This document shows positions 18,497 to 28,029 of a DNA stretch of 64,000 nucleotides, one piece after another; the stretch's first letter is position 1, and every line of letters begins with the position of its first letter. Below the pieces are notes generated by a model. It did no database searches and was not told where the DNA came from. It was given only the letters and a program-made list of their open reading frames with translations. The DNA is from Geothrix paludis (GTDB taxonomy: Bacteria; Acidobacteriota; Holophagae; Holophagales; Holophagaceae): assembly GCF_022808815.1 (NCBI RefSeq), contig NZ_JAKZLC010000004.1, forward strand, positions 1-64,000. Reading direction: 5' to 3'. Position numbers and translations under genes: made by a program.

Positions 18497-21400
18497 CTAA
18501 GCCACAGCCCTCTGCCGTATGTCCGCCAATACCCCAAGCAGCAGCTCAACTTGCGGTGGGTTGAATACACCCTCCACACCCATCGGATTGATATCCGTGT
18601 AGGGAGATTCGTACAGCAGTGCCGGGTTCATTGCACCGTGTTCAGTTAGGTGATCGATTACCATACCCAAGAAGTCGATCTGACTGGCGTTCAGTGTCGA
18701 GCCCTGAATGAACTCTGCAAAGGCCGCTTTCGCCGCCGCTCGGTCCAGGCCGATCAGTGAGCGCACGAAGAGACCAAGCCCATGGCTTTCCTGCTTGGCC
18801 TTCTCCAGCTCGTCCTCATTACCAAGCCCGGCTTCCCGCAGCATGCGCTCCAACTCCTCCAGATCCATCGCCGTGAGCGGCTCGTTCATGCGCAGGCGGT
18901 GGATGGTGAAGTGGTTCTCGTGGTTGAGGAGGAACTGGCGAGCCTTGGCGCGGAAGCGCTCCATGTTGACGCCCATAGGGACATAGACAGGATCAGAGAT
19001 CTTCTCTTCGCCCAGCTCGTCCGTGAAATCGGTGTAGAGTACCTTCCGATCCACGCGATCCATGAGCTTCACCAGATCCCGCAGCTTCCGGCGGGCCTGC
19101 TCCAGCATGGGCAGGGTGAGCCCCTCCCACCAAAGGTCCGAGCAGATGTCGTGGATCAGTTCCATCTGAGCCGCCACCATCGGGATGTTGCCCTTGGACG
19201 CCAGGGCGTGTGCGATGGCGACCAGACGATCCTGATGCCGCTCCCAACCCGCATCCTTTCGCAACACGGCAAGCTGAAGGTTAAGCACCAACAAATCGAA
19301 ACGCTTGGCCTCTTCGCCTCCATCCTCCAGCCCAGTGGGAAGACCACCCAGGATCTTGATGGCCTCTGGTGTTTCCATGACTGTTACGGCATTCCAGGCT
19401 TCTGGTTTCGAGAATCGCTCCACCAGGCGCAGGTGTGGGCGTACGAGGAAGGATTCAGGATTGAGCGCTGTCACCTGCTGTTGAAGGGAATTCGCCGTCT
19501 CGTCCCTCAGGATCCACTCTGGTTCATTCCCACCCTCGGACACACGATCGCCCAGGACTTTGTCCAAACCAAGGACCAACTCCGTGCGGGCACGGAAGAG
19601 CTGCTGGCCAAGGCTGTCCGGCAGGGGTGACGGTTTGGAGTTGGGATTCTGCCGGAAGTACTCGAAGTTCTCGAAGAAGTCGAAAATCAGGAAGTGGCTC
19701 TTATCCTTGCCGGGGCCAAAGAGGTCCGGACAAAGGCGCGTCCCGCGCCCGATCATCTGCCAGAACTTCGTCTTTGAACGAACCGGCTTGAAGAAGGCCA
19801 GGTTCAAGACCTCGGGCACATCAATGCCCGTGTCCAGCATGTCCACGGAGACGGCGATGTGGGGGGTCTGGTTGGCTTTCGAGAAGGCATCTATCAAGGT
19901 CTGCGCGTAATTGACTTTGAAATCGATCACCTGGGCGAAGTGGCCTTTCAGGTGGGGGAAAAGCTCGTCGAAGCGCTGGACAATGAACTCAGCGTGGGGG
20001 TGATTTCTCGCAAAGAAGATGGTCTTCCCCAATCGGTCTCCACCTTCCACCTTGAGGCCGTGTTTCATGACATGGCCCAGCACCTTGTCCACGGTGTCTG
20101 CGTTGAACAGCCAGTCGTGGAGGGCATTACCAGGGACAGAGTCCGGCACTTCGCCATCCTCCCATTCCAGCGCATCCCAGGCGTCCTTCTCCTCTTCAGA
20201 GAGCTGGTCGTATTTGATGCCTTCGCGGTGGAACTTCAGAGGCACCTCGCGGCTTCGGTATTCCACCAAATAGCCGTCCTTAATGGCCTCCTCCAGCTCG
20301 TAGGCGTCCGTAGGAACGCCCTTCTCCAGGTCGAAGAGCCCGTAGGTGTCCCGGTCCACCTCGTCCCGTGGAGTGGCCGTGAGGCCCACCAGGTAGCTAT
20401 CGAAGTGACGGAAGATGGCACGGTATTTCTGATACACACTCCGGTGCGCCTCGTCGATGATGATGAGATCGAAGTGGCCCGGCCCGAAGCGCCGCTGCCC
20501 GTCCGTCACCTCGTCAATGAGGCCCATCATCGTGGGATAGGTGGAGACATAGATGCGGCCTTCCGTATCCTTGTCTGTCACCAGGTTCACGGGATTGTTT
20601 TCGGGCAGGAACTTCTTGAATGCGTTGATGGCCTGGTTTACCAAGGCCACCCGATCCGCCAGGAAGAGGATCCGCTTGGCCCAGTTGCAGCGCATCAGCA
20701 GATCGGACAGGGCGATCACCGTGCGAGTCTTTCCAGCCCCCGTCGCCATGACCACCAGGGCCTTGCGGTGGTTTTCCTTCTCGAAGGTTTCGCAAATGCG
20801 CCGGATAGCCCGGTGCTGGTATGAACGCTCCACGATGACGGTGTTGATTTCCGCTTCCCCCAAAGGCTTGCGGCTGGTTCGGCGCTGGATGGTCAGCTCC
20901 AACTCGGCTTTAGTCAGGAAGCCCTGCACCTCGCGGGGTGGGTGCTGGGTATCGTCCCAAATCCAGTGCTCGTACCCGTTGGAGTAGAAGATCACAGGGC
21001 GCTGCCCGAAGATCCCCTCCAGGCCATCCGCGTAGAGTTTGGCCTGCTGCTTCCCTTCCTGGGGGCTCTTGGATGTGCGTTTGGCTTCTACCACTGCCAG
21101 GGGTTTGCCGTCGCTCCCCCAGAGCACGTAATCCGCGTAACCCACGCCGCTCTCATTGGGGAAGGGGCGAATTTCGAATTCCCGGTCACGCTCCTGGTCC
21201 AAGGGCCAGCCCGCCTCATTCAGGAGGAGGTCGATGAAGAAGGCGCGGGTTTCGGCCTCGGAATAATCATGGGTATCCGGCACCACCTGGTTCTGGGCCT
21301 TAACCTGGGCGATCTCCGCCCTCAGCCGCTCCAGTTCAGCATCCAGATCCACGCGCGCCTTCTGGGCGGCGGCCAGGGCCTCGTCTTTCTCCGCCAGCTC

Positions 21401-21880
21401 CAGGTTCAACCGCTGGAGCTGGGCCAGGGTTTGCGCCGCCACCTGGGTCACCGGGGGTGGAAGCTCGCTGGCCCGGAATGCCAAATTCTCCGAGGGGCGC
21501 TCTTGTCGGGCATAGGTCCTTGCGAGCCAAAAACCAAGATGGAAGAGATCCCGCACAGCGGCGACCGCATCCTCCACCCGCACCGGCTTGGTGCTGTGCA
21601 CCGCCAGATTGCCCAGATCCTTAATGAGCTTGGCTTTTGCCACCAGGCGCGATTCCAGGAGGCCCTGGAAGGTGGGCTCAAAGATTAAGGCACTCAAATG
21701 GTCCTGGTAGGGCCTTCTGAGCGAGCCATCGTGCTCGTAGAGCCACGTCACCATCAGCTCCAGCGCCCGCCGGGAATAGAAGCACGCCGTGCGGGGATCC
21801 CCCATGACCAAAGACTCCGCCTTGATGGCGGAAGCCGCGATTTGCGGCCATTCGGATTGGAGGAAAACGAAGTGAGTCAT
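18497..21880 (-). CDS. hsdR: type I restriction endonuclease subunit R (EcoEI type)
   Basis: Translocating motor and nuclease subunit of the type I restriction enzyme. Domains in the 1127 residues: a DUF4145-like N-terminus (about 15-120), a coiled coil (145-198), the HsdR nuclease domain with Asp250 and VEAKR (264-268), and superfamily 2 helicase motors. Motifs seen are ATGAGKT (379-385), DEAH, GLTATP and QMIGRGTRL. The C-terminal third matches the EcoEI R-subunit type. It is the last gene of the operon, 26 bp after the DUF262 gene, separated from hsdS by four other genes. Confidence 0.95.
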   Translation of the reverse strand: MTHFVFLQSEWPQIAASAIKAESLVMGDPRTACFYSRRALELMVTWLYEHDGSLRRPYQDHLSALIFEPTFQGLLESRLVAKAKLIKDLGNLAVHSTKPVRVEDAVAAVRDLFHLGFWLARTYARQERPSENLAFRASELPPPVTQVAAQTLAQLQRLNLELAEKDEALAAAQKARVDLDAELERLRAEIAQVKAQNQVVPDTHDYSEAETRAFFIDLLLNEAGWPLDQERDREFEIRPFPNESGVGYADYVLWGSDGKPLAVVEAKRTSKSPQEGKQQAKLYADGLEGIFGQRPVIFYSNGYEHWIWDDTQHPPREVQGFLTKAELELTIQRRTSRKPLGEAEINTVIVERSYQHRAIRRICETFEKENHRKALVVMATGAGKTRTVIALSDLLMRCNWAKRILFLADRVALVNQAINAFKKFLPENNPVNLVTDKDTEGRIYVSTYPTMMGLIDEVTDGQRRFGPGHFDLIIIDEAHRSVYQKYRAIFRHFDSYLVGLTATPRDEVDRDTYGLFDLEKGVPTDAYELEEAIKDGYLVEYRSREVPLKFHREGIKYDQLSEEEKDAWDALEWEDGEVPDSVPGNALHDWLFNADTVDKVLGHVMKHGLKVEGGDRLGKTIFFARNHPHAEFIVQRFDELFPHLKGHFAQVIDFKVNYAQTLIDAFSKANQTPHIAVSVDMLDTGIDVPEVLNLAFFKPVRSKTKFWQMIGRGTRLCPDLFGPGKDKSHFLIFDFFENFEYFRQNPNSKPSPLPDSLGQQLFRARTELVLGLDKVLGDRVSEGGNEPEWILRDETANSLQQQVTALNPESFLVRPHLRLVERFSKPEAWNAVTVMETPEAIKILGGLPTGLEDGGEEAKRFDLLVLNLQLAVLRKDAGWERHQDRLVAIAHALASKGNIPMVAAQMELIHDICSDLWWEGLTLPMLEQARRKLRDLVKLMDRVDRKVLYTDFTDELGEEKISDPVYVPMGVNMERFRAKARQFLLNHENHFTIHRLRMNEPLTAMDLEELERMLREAGLGNEDELEKAKQESHGLGLFVRSLIGLDRAAAKAAFAEFIQGSTLNASQIDFLGMVIDHLTEHGAMNPALLYESPYTDINPMGVEGVFNPPQVELLLGVLADIRQRAVA

Positions 21881-21906
21881 GGCGGAAGGCCTCTGGCAGG
21901 GATGGG

Positions 21907-24498
21907 TCAGCGTCCGGAGGACTCCAATAGAAGGTCGATGGTGGATCGATACAGAGCCGCCATGTCTTCGGCCGCTTGTTCCACGAGATCAGGCGATGGG
22001 TTCATGGCCGGGCGAGAGAAATACAGCCTGGACCAGTTCTGGCCCCAGTTCCGAACGAATTCGATCTGCACGTTGGGCGGAAGTCCCTTTTGCCACTCAG
22101 CGAAGCGCTGCTGGAAATGATCGAGGCGCGGGTGGTTCTGGGAAGCCTCTTTCGATTCAAAGTGGAGTTCGATTCCGAGGCTCTGGCGGGGTCTTCCGTG
22201 GAATCCCCACTCATAGTGCACACCGGAAATGCCTACGGGAATCTGGTGATAGTGCTTGCCGGAAACTGTGCCTGACTTGGCTTGAGGGCAGAGTTCCAGG
22301 AATCGAGCCTGCAGTGCTTCAAAAAAGGCACGATATTCCGCCTTCTGAGCTGAGCCCGAGGGGTTTCTGCCAGTAGGATCCTCAAGTTCGCCGTTTCCGG
22401 CACCACCCACGAATTCGAGCTGCCGTTCAAATGCCTGGCGGATTAAGCCAATGGCGTAGGGGATATCGCCCTCTGTCGCGACGCCCAGCTCAACATCGCC
22501 ATTCCCCCAACGCCCGAGCCCCGTCACGTCGCGGGTCAACCCCCTAGGATCGTCCAACTCGGGATACGGGATGTTGATGGAAAGCAGAAGGCGGCCTGCC
22601 TGGGGAATGATGTCTACGAAGTTCGTTTCGGCCTTATAGGCAATATAGAGCTTCAGGAACTCCTCGTTGACGCAGGCATCGAGGCTGAGGATCGCCTGGC
22701 GGAGCATCTGGAAGAGCCCCTTCATCGCCCCCGTCGCCACATGGGGGTGATCGTCGATGGAGTAGGGCGTGGAAGTGCTTGCCACCTTGCGGGTCAACAT
22801 CGCAATCGTCGACTCATCCAGAACAGGGGCGGTCCACACATTGCAGCACTGATCCGCGAGTTGGGTGGCGCGTTGAAGGATGGCCGCCTCGTTCCAAGTT
22901 TCAAGCAGGCCGATGCCCCGATTCACACGCAAGGGGCTTTCCCGGAATCCTCCTTCCATGTCCCGTTTTTCCGCAAATGGCTTGTCACTGTATTCCGAGT
23001 TGTACCCGGTGAGCGTGAGATTCCCGAGTTTGTGCAGGTAGGTCCCATGGATACGCTGCCAATCCTCTCCCAGTTCTTGCTGCCAAGCTGCGGGCACATT
23101 TTCGTTCTGGGGCATGATGTGCTCAATGGTGTATTCCTCCACTGAGATGGGCTCCTTGCGTCCGTGGTTCTCCAACCGGCGCAGCCAATAGCTGCGGCTA
23201 CGGAAGTGGTACATGTCCCGTTCCTGGAGCTGGCGCTTAAACTCGTCGTTTTTCGGGAAGCGCCTGTAGGAGGGTAGGGTCATGAATTGCGCCCTGAGGC
23301 TGTCCAGATAGCGGTCCTTCTTCAGGCCCTTTGTGAAGGTCGCGAAGGTCTTGTTGAGTGAATTCGTGGGGATCTCGCAGACAGCACGGCGAAACACATA
23401 GCTCTCTATCAGGCGCAGGACCTCCAGGAAGCCCTCCTTGGACAGGAGGCCCTGGTCGTAGTCCGCATAGAGCTCCAGCAGTAGGGGAAAAGCCACTTCC
23501 ACCTTCAGCTCCCTTAAATCCTTGAAGGCTGCCCGCAGGCCTGGATCCGGCTCGGTATGCAGGGCCATTCGGCAGAAGTAGGAAGCGTGGGTCCGGATGT
23601 CCTTCACCAGAGCCTCGACCCCCTCATCTCCCGTCTCGAAACTCTGGGAGTACTGCTTGAACTCCCGGTAGACATGCTCTTCTTTCGGGATGACGCCTGT
23701 CTTGACGGTTAGGTAATGCCGCATGAACCCATCGAATTCCTCGGAGTACGCGCGCTGACCAAACTCCCGCTCCATGGGCCGCCAGTAGTGCTCGTAAAGC
23801 CGCTTCTGAGGCGCCCAGTCGAGACTCATCAGGATGAAGTTCCGGATCAGATCGGCCTGGCTCAACTCTAGGCCCGTGGAGTTCATGCTCTCGAAGATGA
23901 GCTGTGGGTTGTCCTGGTCCCGGTCCAGGGAGATGTCCACCACCATGAGCTTGGCCAGACCTTCGCAGATGGCCGAGAGTTCATCGGAGGCCTCGGTAAT
24001 CCAGGAACGAAACAGGTCCAGGTTCTCTTTCACCCGGATTGAGTGTTCCTGCGGCAAGGGCGTCCCACCCACCAGGGCGGTCAGCGTGGCCGTATCCGTT
24101 TGCGACAGGAGAAGCTTGAAATAGCGCTCGCCCTCTTCTTCCGCGTTAACCAGGTAGTAATGCCGCAGTCTCCTTGCAGAAAAACCCTCGATCGGTTCTG
24201 CGGTGCCTAGAGCCTCGGCCAAAGCCAGGATGAGGAGCGACACCGTAGTGAGCCGTTGCTGACCGTCGATCACCAACAGGGGCGACTGGGTCGTCACGGA
24301 GTACAGGCCCTGCTCCACGTAGACGATGGAGCCAACGAAGTGGCCCGAAATTTTGTTGCTTCGCCCTGCCTTCAGGATGTCATTCCAGAGCTGGCGGCAT
24401 TCCCGCTCCGTCCACGAATAGGAGCGCTGGTAGATGGGAATCACGAACTGGGGAGACTTCTTTAGGAAGGCCAGGAGCTTTGCTTCGACAGCTTTCAT
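21907..24498 (-). CDS. DUF262/HNH (GmrSD-like) nuclease with C-terminal DUF4268-like domain
   Basis: An 863-residue predicted nucleotide-dependent nuclease. The N-terminal DUF262 (ParB-like) domain has IYQRSYSW (22-29) and DGQQRLTT (78-85). A helical middle leads to a DUF1524 HNH domain with EHIMPQN. The C-terminal 150 residues, with YHQIPVGISGVHYEW, resemble DUF4268. GmrSD, BrxU and SspE share DUF262 plus HNH and attack modified DNA; that activity here is inference. The start at 24498 lies 4 bp after the DUF429 stop. It sits inside the Hsd operon, which is unusual. Confidence 0.82.
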   Translation of the reverse strand: MKAVEAKLLAFLKKSPQFVIPIYQRSYSWTERECRQLWNDILKAGRSNKISGHFVGSIVYVEQGLYSVTTQSPLLVIDGQQRLTTVSLLILALAEALGTAEPIEGFSARRLRHYYLVNAEEEGERYFKLLLSQTDTATLTALVGGTPLPQEHSIRVKENLDLFRSWITEASDELSAICEGLAKLMVVDISLDRDQDNPQLIFESMNSTGLELSQADLIRNFILMSLDWAPQKRLYEHYWRPMEREFGQRAYSEEFDGFMRHYLTVKTGVIPKEEHVYREFKQYSQSFETGDEGVEALVKDIRTHASYFCRMALHTEPDPGLRAAFKDLRELKVEVAFPLLLELYADYDQGLLSKEGFLEVLRLIESYVFRRAVCEIPTNSLNKTFATFTKGLKKDRYLDSLRAQFMTLPSYRRFPKNDEFKRQLQERDMYHFRSRSYWLRRLENHGRKEPISVEEYTIEHIMPQNENVPAAWQQELGEDWQRIHGTYLHKLGNLTLTGYNSEYSDKPFAEKRDMEGGFRESPLRVNRGIGLLETWNEAAILQRATQLADQCCNVWTAPVLDESTIAMLTRKVASTSTPYSIDDHPHVATGAMKGLFQMLRQAILSLDACVNEEFLKLYIAYKAETNFVDIIPQAGRLLLSINIPYPELDDPRGLTRDVTGLGRWGNGDVELGVATEGDIPYAIGLIRQAFERQLEFVGGAGNGELEDPTGRNPSGSAQKAEYRAFFEALQARFLELCPQAKSGTVSGKHYHQIPVGISGVHYEWGFHGRPRQSLGIELHFESKEASQNHPRLDHFQQRFAEWQKGLPPNVQIEFVRNWGQNWSRLYFSRPAMNPSPDLVEQAAEDMAALYRSTIDLLLESSGR

Positions 24499-24502
24499 GG
24501 AT

Positions 24503-25210
24503 TCAACCTTCGGGCGTGAGAGAGGGTTGGGGCCACCAATAATGCGTGGGTCCCAGCGGACAGATCCTTGCACCGCAGCGTGGATCTTGGAGGCTGTGAA
24601 GGTCCAGGGCCCATTCGCCATTAAGAGCGCGCAAGGCGGGAAGCAACGAGAGGGCGGCGTCGAAAGGGTGGTCCTGGTCGCCGAAGGAGATTGTGGATGG
24701 GTCGAGATTCAGTTCTTGAAGGAGCCATGCGGCCATGGCCTCGCGCTGTTCGGCCCATGCGTGCTTCCGGCCCGTGAGGGCGTAAAAGAGCACTTTGGGA
24801 TGGGCCTCTGTGATCCAACCGCCGTCCTGCACCAGACGCGGGCGTAAAAGGGTCAGAAAAGCCATGCCACCGACGGGCATGGATCCGAAGATGGAATTAG
24901 GCGCCGCCACACTGTTCTGCACCGTCGGGTAGGCACGGCGCAGCCAGCGGTCCGCCGGGCGCCAACCTGCCGAGCCGCCGTTCCATTCCGTAAGAGTGTC
25001 TACTCCAATGGCAAGGAGGGGCCCATCCAGAGTATGCGTCTGCACCCATTCCGCAGCTTCCTCCAGGCAGCGGCTGGAAGCGAAATGGAGCCCCTTGACA
25101 CGCCATCGGCCATCCTCTTGGTGTACGGCACATGCCGCAACGCCATGGGCGCCGTCCCCGCCGGGGTCGTAACCAACTATCCAGGCCTGAGAGTGAACAC
25201 TGGGGGTCAT
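24503..25210 (-). CDS. DUF429 family predicted RNase H-like nuclease
   Basis: A 235-residue protein resembling DUF429, predicted to have an RNase H fold. Acidic residues sit at the expected places: GYDPGG near 13-18, GVDTLTEW near 69-76 and DHPFDAALS near 180-188. Other conserved pieces are PNSIFGSMP and ITEAHPKVLFYAL. The ATG overlaps the stop of the upstream gene (ATGA), and its stop is 4 bp before the DUF262 gene, so it belongs to the restriction operon. Its substrate is unknown. Confidence 0.7.
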   Translation of the reverse strand: MTPSVHSQAWIVGYDPGGDGAHGVAACAVHQEDGRWRVKGLHFASSRCLEEAAEWVQTHTLDGPLLAIGVDTLTEWNGGSAGWRPADRWLRRAYPTVQNSVAAPNSIFGSMPVGGMAFLTLLRPRLVQDGGWITEAHPKVLFYALTGRKHAWAEQREAMAAWLLQELNLDPSTISFGDQDHPFDAALSLLPALRALNGEWALDLHSLQDPRCGARICPLGPTHYWWPQPSLTPEG

Positions 25211-26013
25211 CCACGCCCCCCAAAGTCCGTCGGAACACAGTTATCTAACTTTCGATGCAACATGGATAGGAACGTCAGGTAGTCGGCGGCATCGTCCTCA
25301 CCCTGCCAGAGAATCTTCGGGCCATGGGCAATGGGGTTCCGGATCGCTCCGTGGGCACCCTTCAGGAGCATGGCGAAGCCCTTATGCTCGGATTGCTCTG
25401 TCTCGGTCCGCAGCGTGTTGAAGGCGAGGTGGGGGCGTTCACTGGAGAACGCCTTATCCACCAGGGCAGCGCCATCCAGCGAGAGGCCTGACATCTCGCG
25501 GATCCGCTGGAATAGGCCCTTCACTGCCTCGAAGACGGCGTGAAAGTAATTCTCCTGGAGTAGCTCGGCCCGGCAGTATCTGGTTACTTCAGGGTGAATG
25601 GGCCGCCCGTGCAGCTTGGAGCGCAGAACCCGAGCACGTTCCTCCGCCTCTGGGATGGTCTTGGCAGCTTTCACCGGACGGAACTCCCCATCTGCACCGA
25701 AGTCCAATCCCGCAAAGGCGAGGACCGCATTGAGTTCCCGACGATGGGCATCGAACTCGTCCTGCCTTCCCACGAAACGGGAGGGGCTCAGGAAGGTGCG
25801 AATGAAGCTCAGAATGTGGTTTGCACACCGGTCCTGCGATTGCCTGGCCATGAATAGGGCATAGAGCCGCTTCCACTTAGTGGATTCGCCGGAATCGTCC
25901 TCCCATCCGCAACTCGCAATGATGCGAGAGATGTCCGTACCAGAGCCGCACTCCCCAAGGACCTTTGCCAAGCCTTCGAGGAGTGATGCGGGGAAGCACG
26001 GAACGGCGCTCAT
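25207..26013 (-). CDS. TIGR02391 (Ymh) family protein, HEPN-like
   Basis: A 268-residue protein whose C-terminal half matches the TIGR02391/Hypoth_ymh family. YFHAVFEAVKGLFQRI is followed by a GAALVDKAF segment and by GAHGAIRNPIAHG. The RNPIAHG motif resembles the RxxxxH active site of HEPN ribonucleases, which suggests RNA cleavage or nucleic-acid sensing; this is inference. The N-terminal 100 residues are unassigned. The start at 26013 lies one base after the upstream stop. The longer open frame upstream is only the antisense of that gene. Confidence 0.7.
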   Translation of the reverse strand: MSAVPCFPASLLEGLAKVLGECGSGTDISRIIASCGWEDDSGESTKWKRLYALFMARQSQDRCANHILSFIRTFLSPSRFVGRQDEFDAHRRELNAVLAFAGLDFGADGEFRPVKAAKTIPEAEERARVLRSKLHGRPIHPEVTRYCRAELLQENYFHAVFEAVKGLFQRIREMSGLSLDGAALVDKAFSSERPHLAFNTLRTETEQSEHKGFAMLLKGAHGAIRNPIAHGPKILWQGEDDAADYLTFLSMLHRKLDNCVPTDFGGRG

Positions 26014-26014
26014 C

Positions 26015-26845
26015 TCATCGCCCCTGATAAACCGCGTCAGCGTCGATCTGGGTGGTGAGGTAGGGCGTAAATCCCGCAAGCAAAATGGACACCACGACCA
26101 AGTCCCGCATCTCCATGGAGCGGAGTGAACCACCCCGGCTCCCTCCATGGCGAATGCCCGGATAATCAGACGCAAATCCGTAGAGGCTCGAAAGAGAAGC
26201 CCGAACCGCCTTGTGCGGCCATGTGGTTATCTGGCCGCAGATCTGCCCAAGATCAGATCCTGTGACATCGGGATGTGTCTGTCCAAGGGCCTCCAGGAGG
26301 TTTACCTGTCTTTGAATGCAGGTCTTGATTCGCTCATCGGAGCAATCAATGCGCAGGTCCCGAATGCTGTTGTCGTAGGCCCGCATTAGGTTATGGAGAT
26401 GTTCATCCTGGCTCGTCAACTCCCGAAGCTGATTCACCAAACTGGCAAAAACACCGGGGAGTGTGGGGCACAGCGTGCACGGGCGCCGCAGGTCATACCT
26501 CAGGCTGAACTTCTGAATGAAGATCTCCAGCAGGTTGAAATAGCTATTAGAGAGAGGGTCACCACCTAGGTCGTCCAGCACATCGTGAGCCGATTCCAGG
26601 AAGGCCAGCAACGCTCGCTCTCCCTTGAATGCTTCGCAAGGCGTCCGCTGAAAGGCCTCCGTACTGATGGCGGAATCATCCACAATGTCCGCCAGCGCCT
26701 CGACGCCTGGTTCTTCTTTCATGGCACGGGCCAGTTCACGAAACAGCTCACAGAACAGGTCTGAAGGCGACTCCTCGTGGGCCGACAGAGGCTCCCAGAT
26801 CCAAGTCCAGGTTTCCGGCCAGACGCTGATGAATTCACCCTGCAT
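26015..26845 (-). CDS. abortive-infection-like protein (Abi_C type)
   Basis: A 276-residue protein. The last 60 residues (LSSLYGFASDYPGIRHGG then MRDLVVVSILLAGF) look like the C-terminal domain of Abi proteins, which is HEPN-related; GIRHGG could hold catalytic Arg and His. A CxxC-containing segment (PCTLCPTLPG) lies mid-protein. The ATG at 26845 is 2 bp after the hsdS stop, so it is the first of the four extra genes. Function is inferred from the domain and the defence operon only. Confidence 0.6.
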   Translation of the reverse strand: MQGEFISVWPETWTWIWEPLSAHEESPSDLFCELFRELARAMKEEPGVEALADIVDDSAISTEAFQRTPCEAFKGERALLAFLESAHDVLDDLGGDPLSNSYFNLLEIFIQKFSLRYDLRRPCTLCPTLPGVFASLVNQLRELTSQDEHLHNLMRAYDNSIRDLRIDCSDERIKTCIQRQVNLLEALGQTHPDVTGSDLGQICGQITTWPHKAVRASLSSLYGFASDYPGIRHGGSRGGSLRSMEMRDLVVVSILLAGFTPYLTTQIDADAVYQGR

Positions 26846-26847
26846 GG

Positions 26848-28029
26848 CTACAGCTCCCCCCGAAATGCTCGGTACTGGAGGGAGGCGAAAAGGGCGTCGA
26901 AGTGAGCGAGGGAACGGCGATGTTCAGTCTTCATGTGATCCACCAGGTCCATCCGCTTCGCAAATACCTCCTGCAAGGCCATCGGTGGAAGCAGCAGGGG
27001 AAATCCTCGGAGCTGCGTCATGTTGATGCTGGCAATGCCGGTCGTCTGCTTGGCTGACTTGAGGAAATAAGTCTTTCCGCGTCTGCTGCCAACAAGCCAG
27101 TTGAGGAACAGTGGATGGACCACTCGCGATGTCAACCGCACCCTGAATACGTGATTCTGATGGATGCACTCAACCACTTCACCATGCCAAAGAGAGCCTC
27201 GCCCCAGCTTGTCGGGGTCACCTCCCTCCGTCAACAATAGGTCGTTCTTTTGAAGTCGAAACCTAGCTATCTCAACTTCCGTGGCTTCAGTGGATTTGAG
27301 AACATCTAGCCGTATCTCCCGATCTTGCACGTTCACAACAGCCAGGTATGGCACTTCGCGAGTTGCGAGCCCATCCAGGTTTCTACCTATCGTGATACCG
27401 GACACAATATCGGCCACATCACCAAGAGGCGTCGTATCTGGCCATCCCATTGAATTCGCCACAGGATCACCAAACGTCTCGATGAAAATACTCTGAGCGA
27501 GGGTGTCGAGCTTGGCAAGGGCAGTGCGACGCTTGGCCCGGAGAACCTCGACCTGATCCAGGATCGCCGCGATACGACGCTGTTCTAAGAGGGGCGGGAG
27601 AGGGAGAGAGAGTTGCTCGAATTTTGACTTGCTAACAATTGCCACAGTGGTAGCGGGCGCCATCCCTACGAGCTTTTTCTTGAGTAATCGACATGCGTGG
27701 AACCCGTATCTCGGCCAGACTAAGTCCTCGTTGAATACAATCGAATTGATTTGCTGGTTTGTCGCGAGAGGTTGTCCCGCAATTCCAACCTTTCCAAGGG
27801 AACCGATGCAGCAAACCAATACGGCCCCCTGTGGCAACATCCTCGCAACGCTCTCGCCCGCAGCGCTGATCGTTCTCTCTGCCTTAGTTATGGGGTCGAA
27901 ATGGTCCAATTCCCCAGGAGTTACAAAGGGAATATTGCCACCCCAAAGGGAGTCATCTGCCGTGGAAGGTGTCGACCCCGTGTACACGGTCCCTAGATCG
28001 GCAATCGGATGCGAAGGCCATGAAGTCAT
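26848..28029 (-). CDS. hsdS: type I restriction specificity subunit S
   Basis: Determines the bipartite DNA target of the restriction-modification complex. The 393 residues contain two target-recognition domains (about 1-150 and 200-340). They are separated by the conserved LPPLLEQRRIAAILDQ helix region and end with a second spacer helix (ALQEVFAKRMDLVDHM). The ATG overlaps the hsdM stop by four bases (ATGA). Length is normal and no truncation is seen. Confidence 0.93.
   Translation of the reverse strand: MTSWPSHPIADLGTVYTGSTPSTADDSLWGGNIPFVTPGELDHFDPITKAERTISAAGESVARMLPQGAVLVCCIGSLGKVGIAGQPLATNQQINSIVFNEDLVWPRYGFHACRLLKKKLVGMAPATTVAIVSKSKFEQLSLPLPPLLEQRRIAAILDQVEVLRAKRRTALAKLDTLAQSIFIETFGDPVANSMGWPDTTPLGDVADIVSGITIGRNLDGLATREVPYLAVVNVQDREIRLDVLKSTEATEVEIARFRLQKNDLLLTEGGDPDKLGRGSLWHGEVVECIHQNHVFRVRLTSRVVHPLFLNWLVGSRRGKTYFLKSAKQTTGIASINMTQLRGFPLLLPPMALQEVFAKRMDLVDHMKTEHRRSLAHFDALFASLQYRAFRGEL

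Noticed and set aside
19859-20824. 321-residue frame opposite hsdR
   Set aside because: Entirely inside hsdR on the other strand, with no family resemblance; hsdR motifs are intact.
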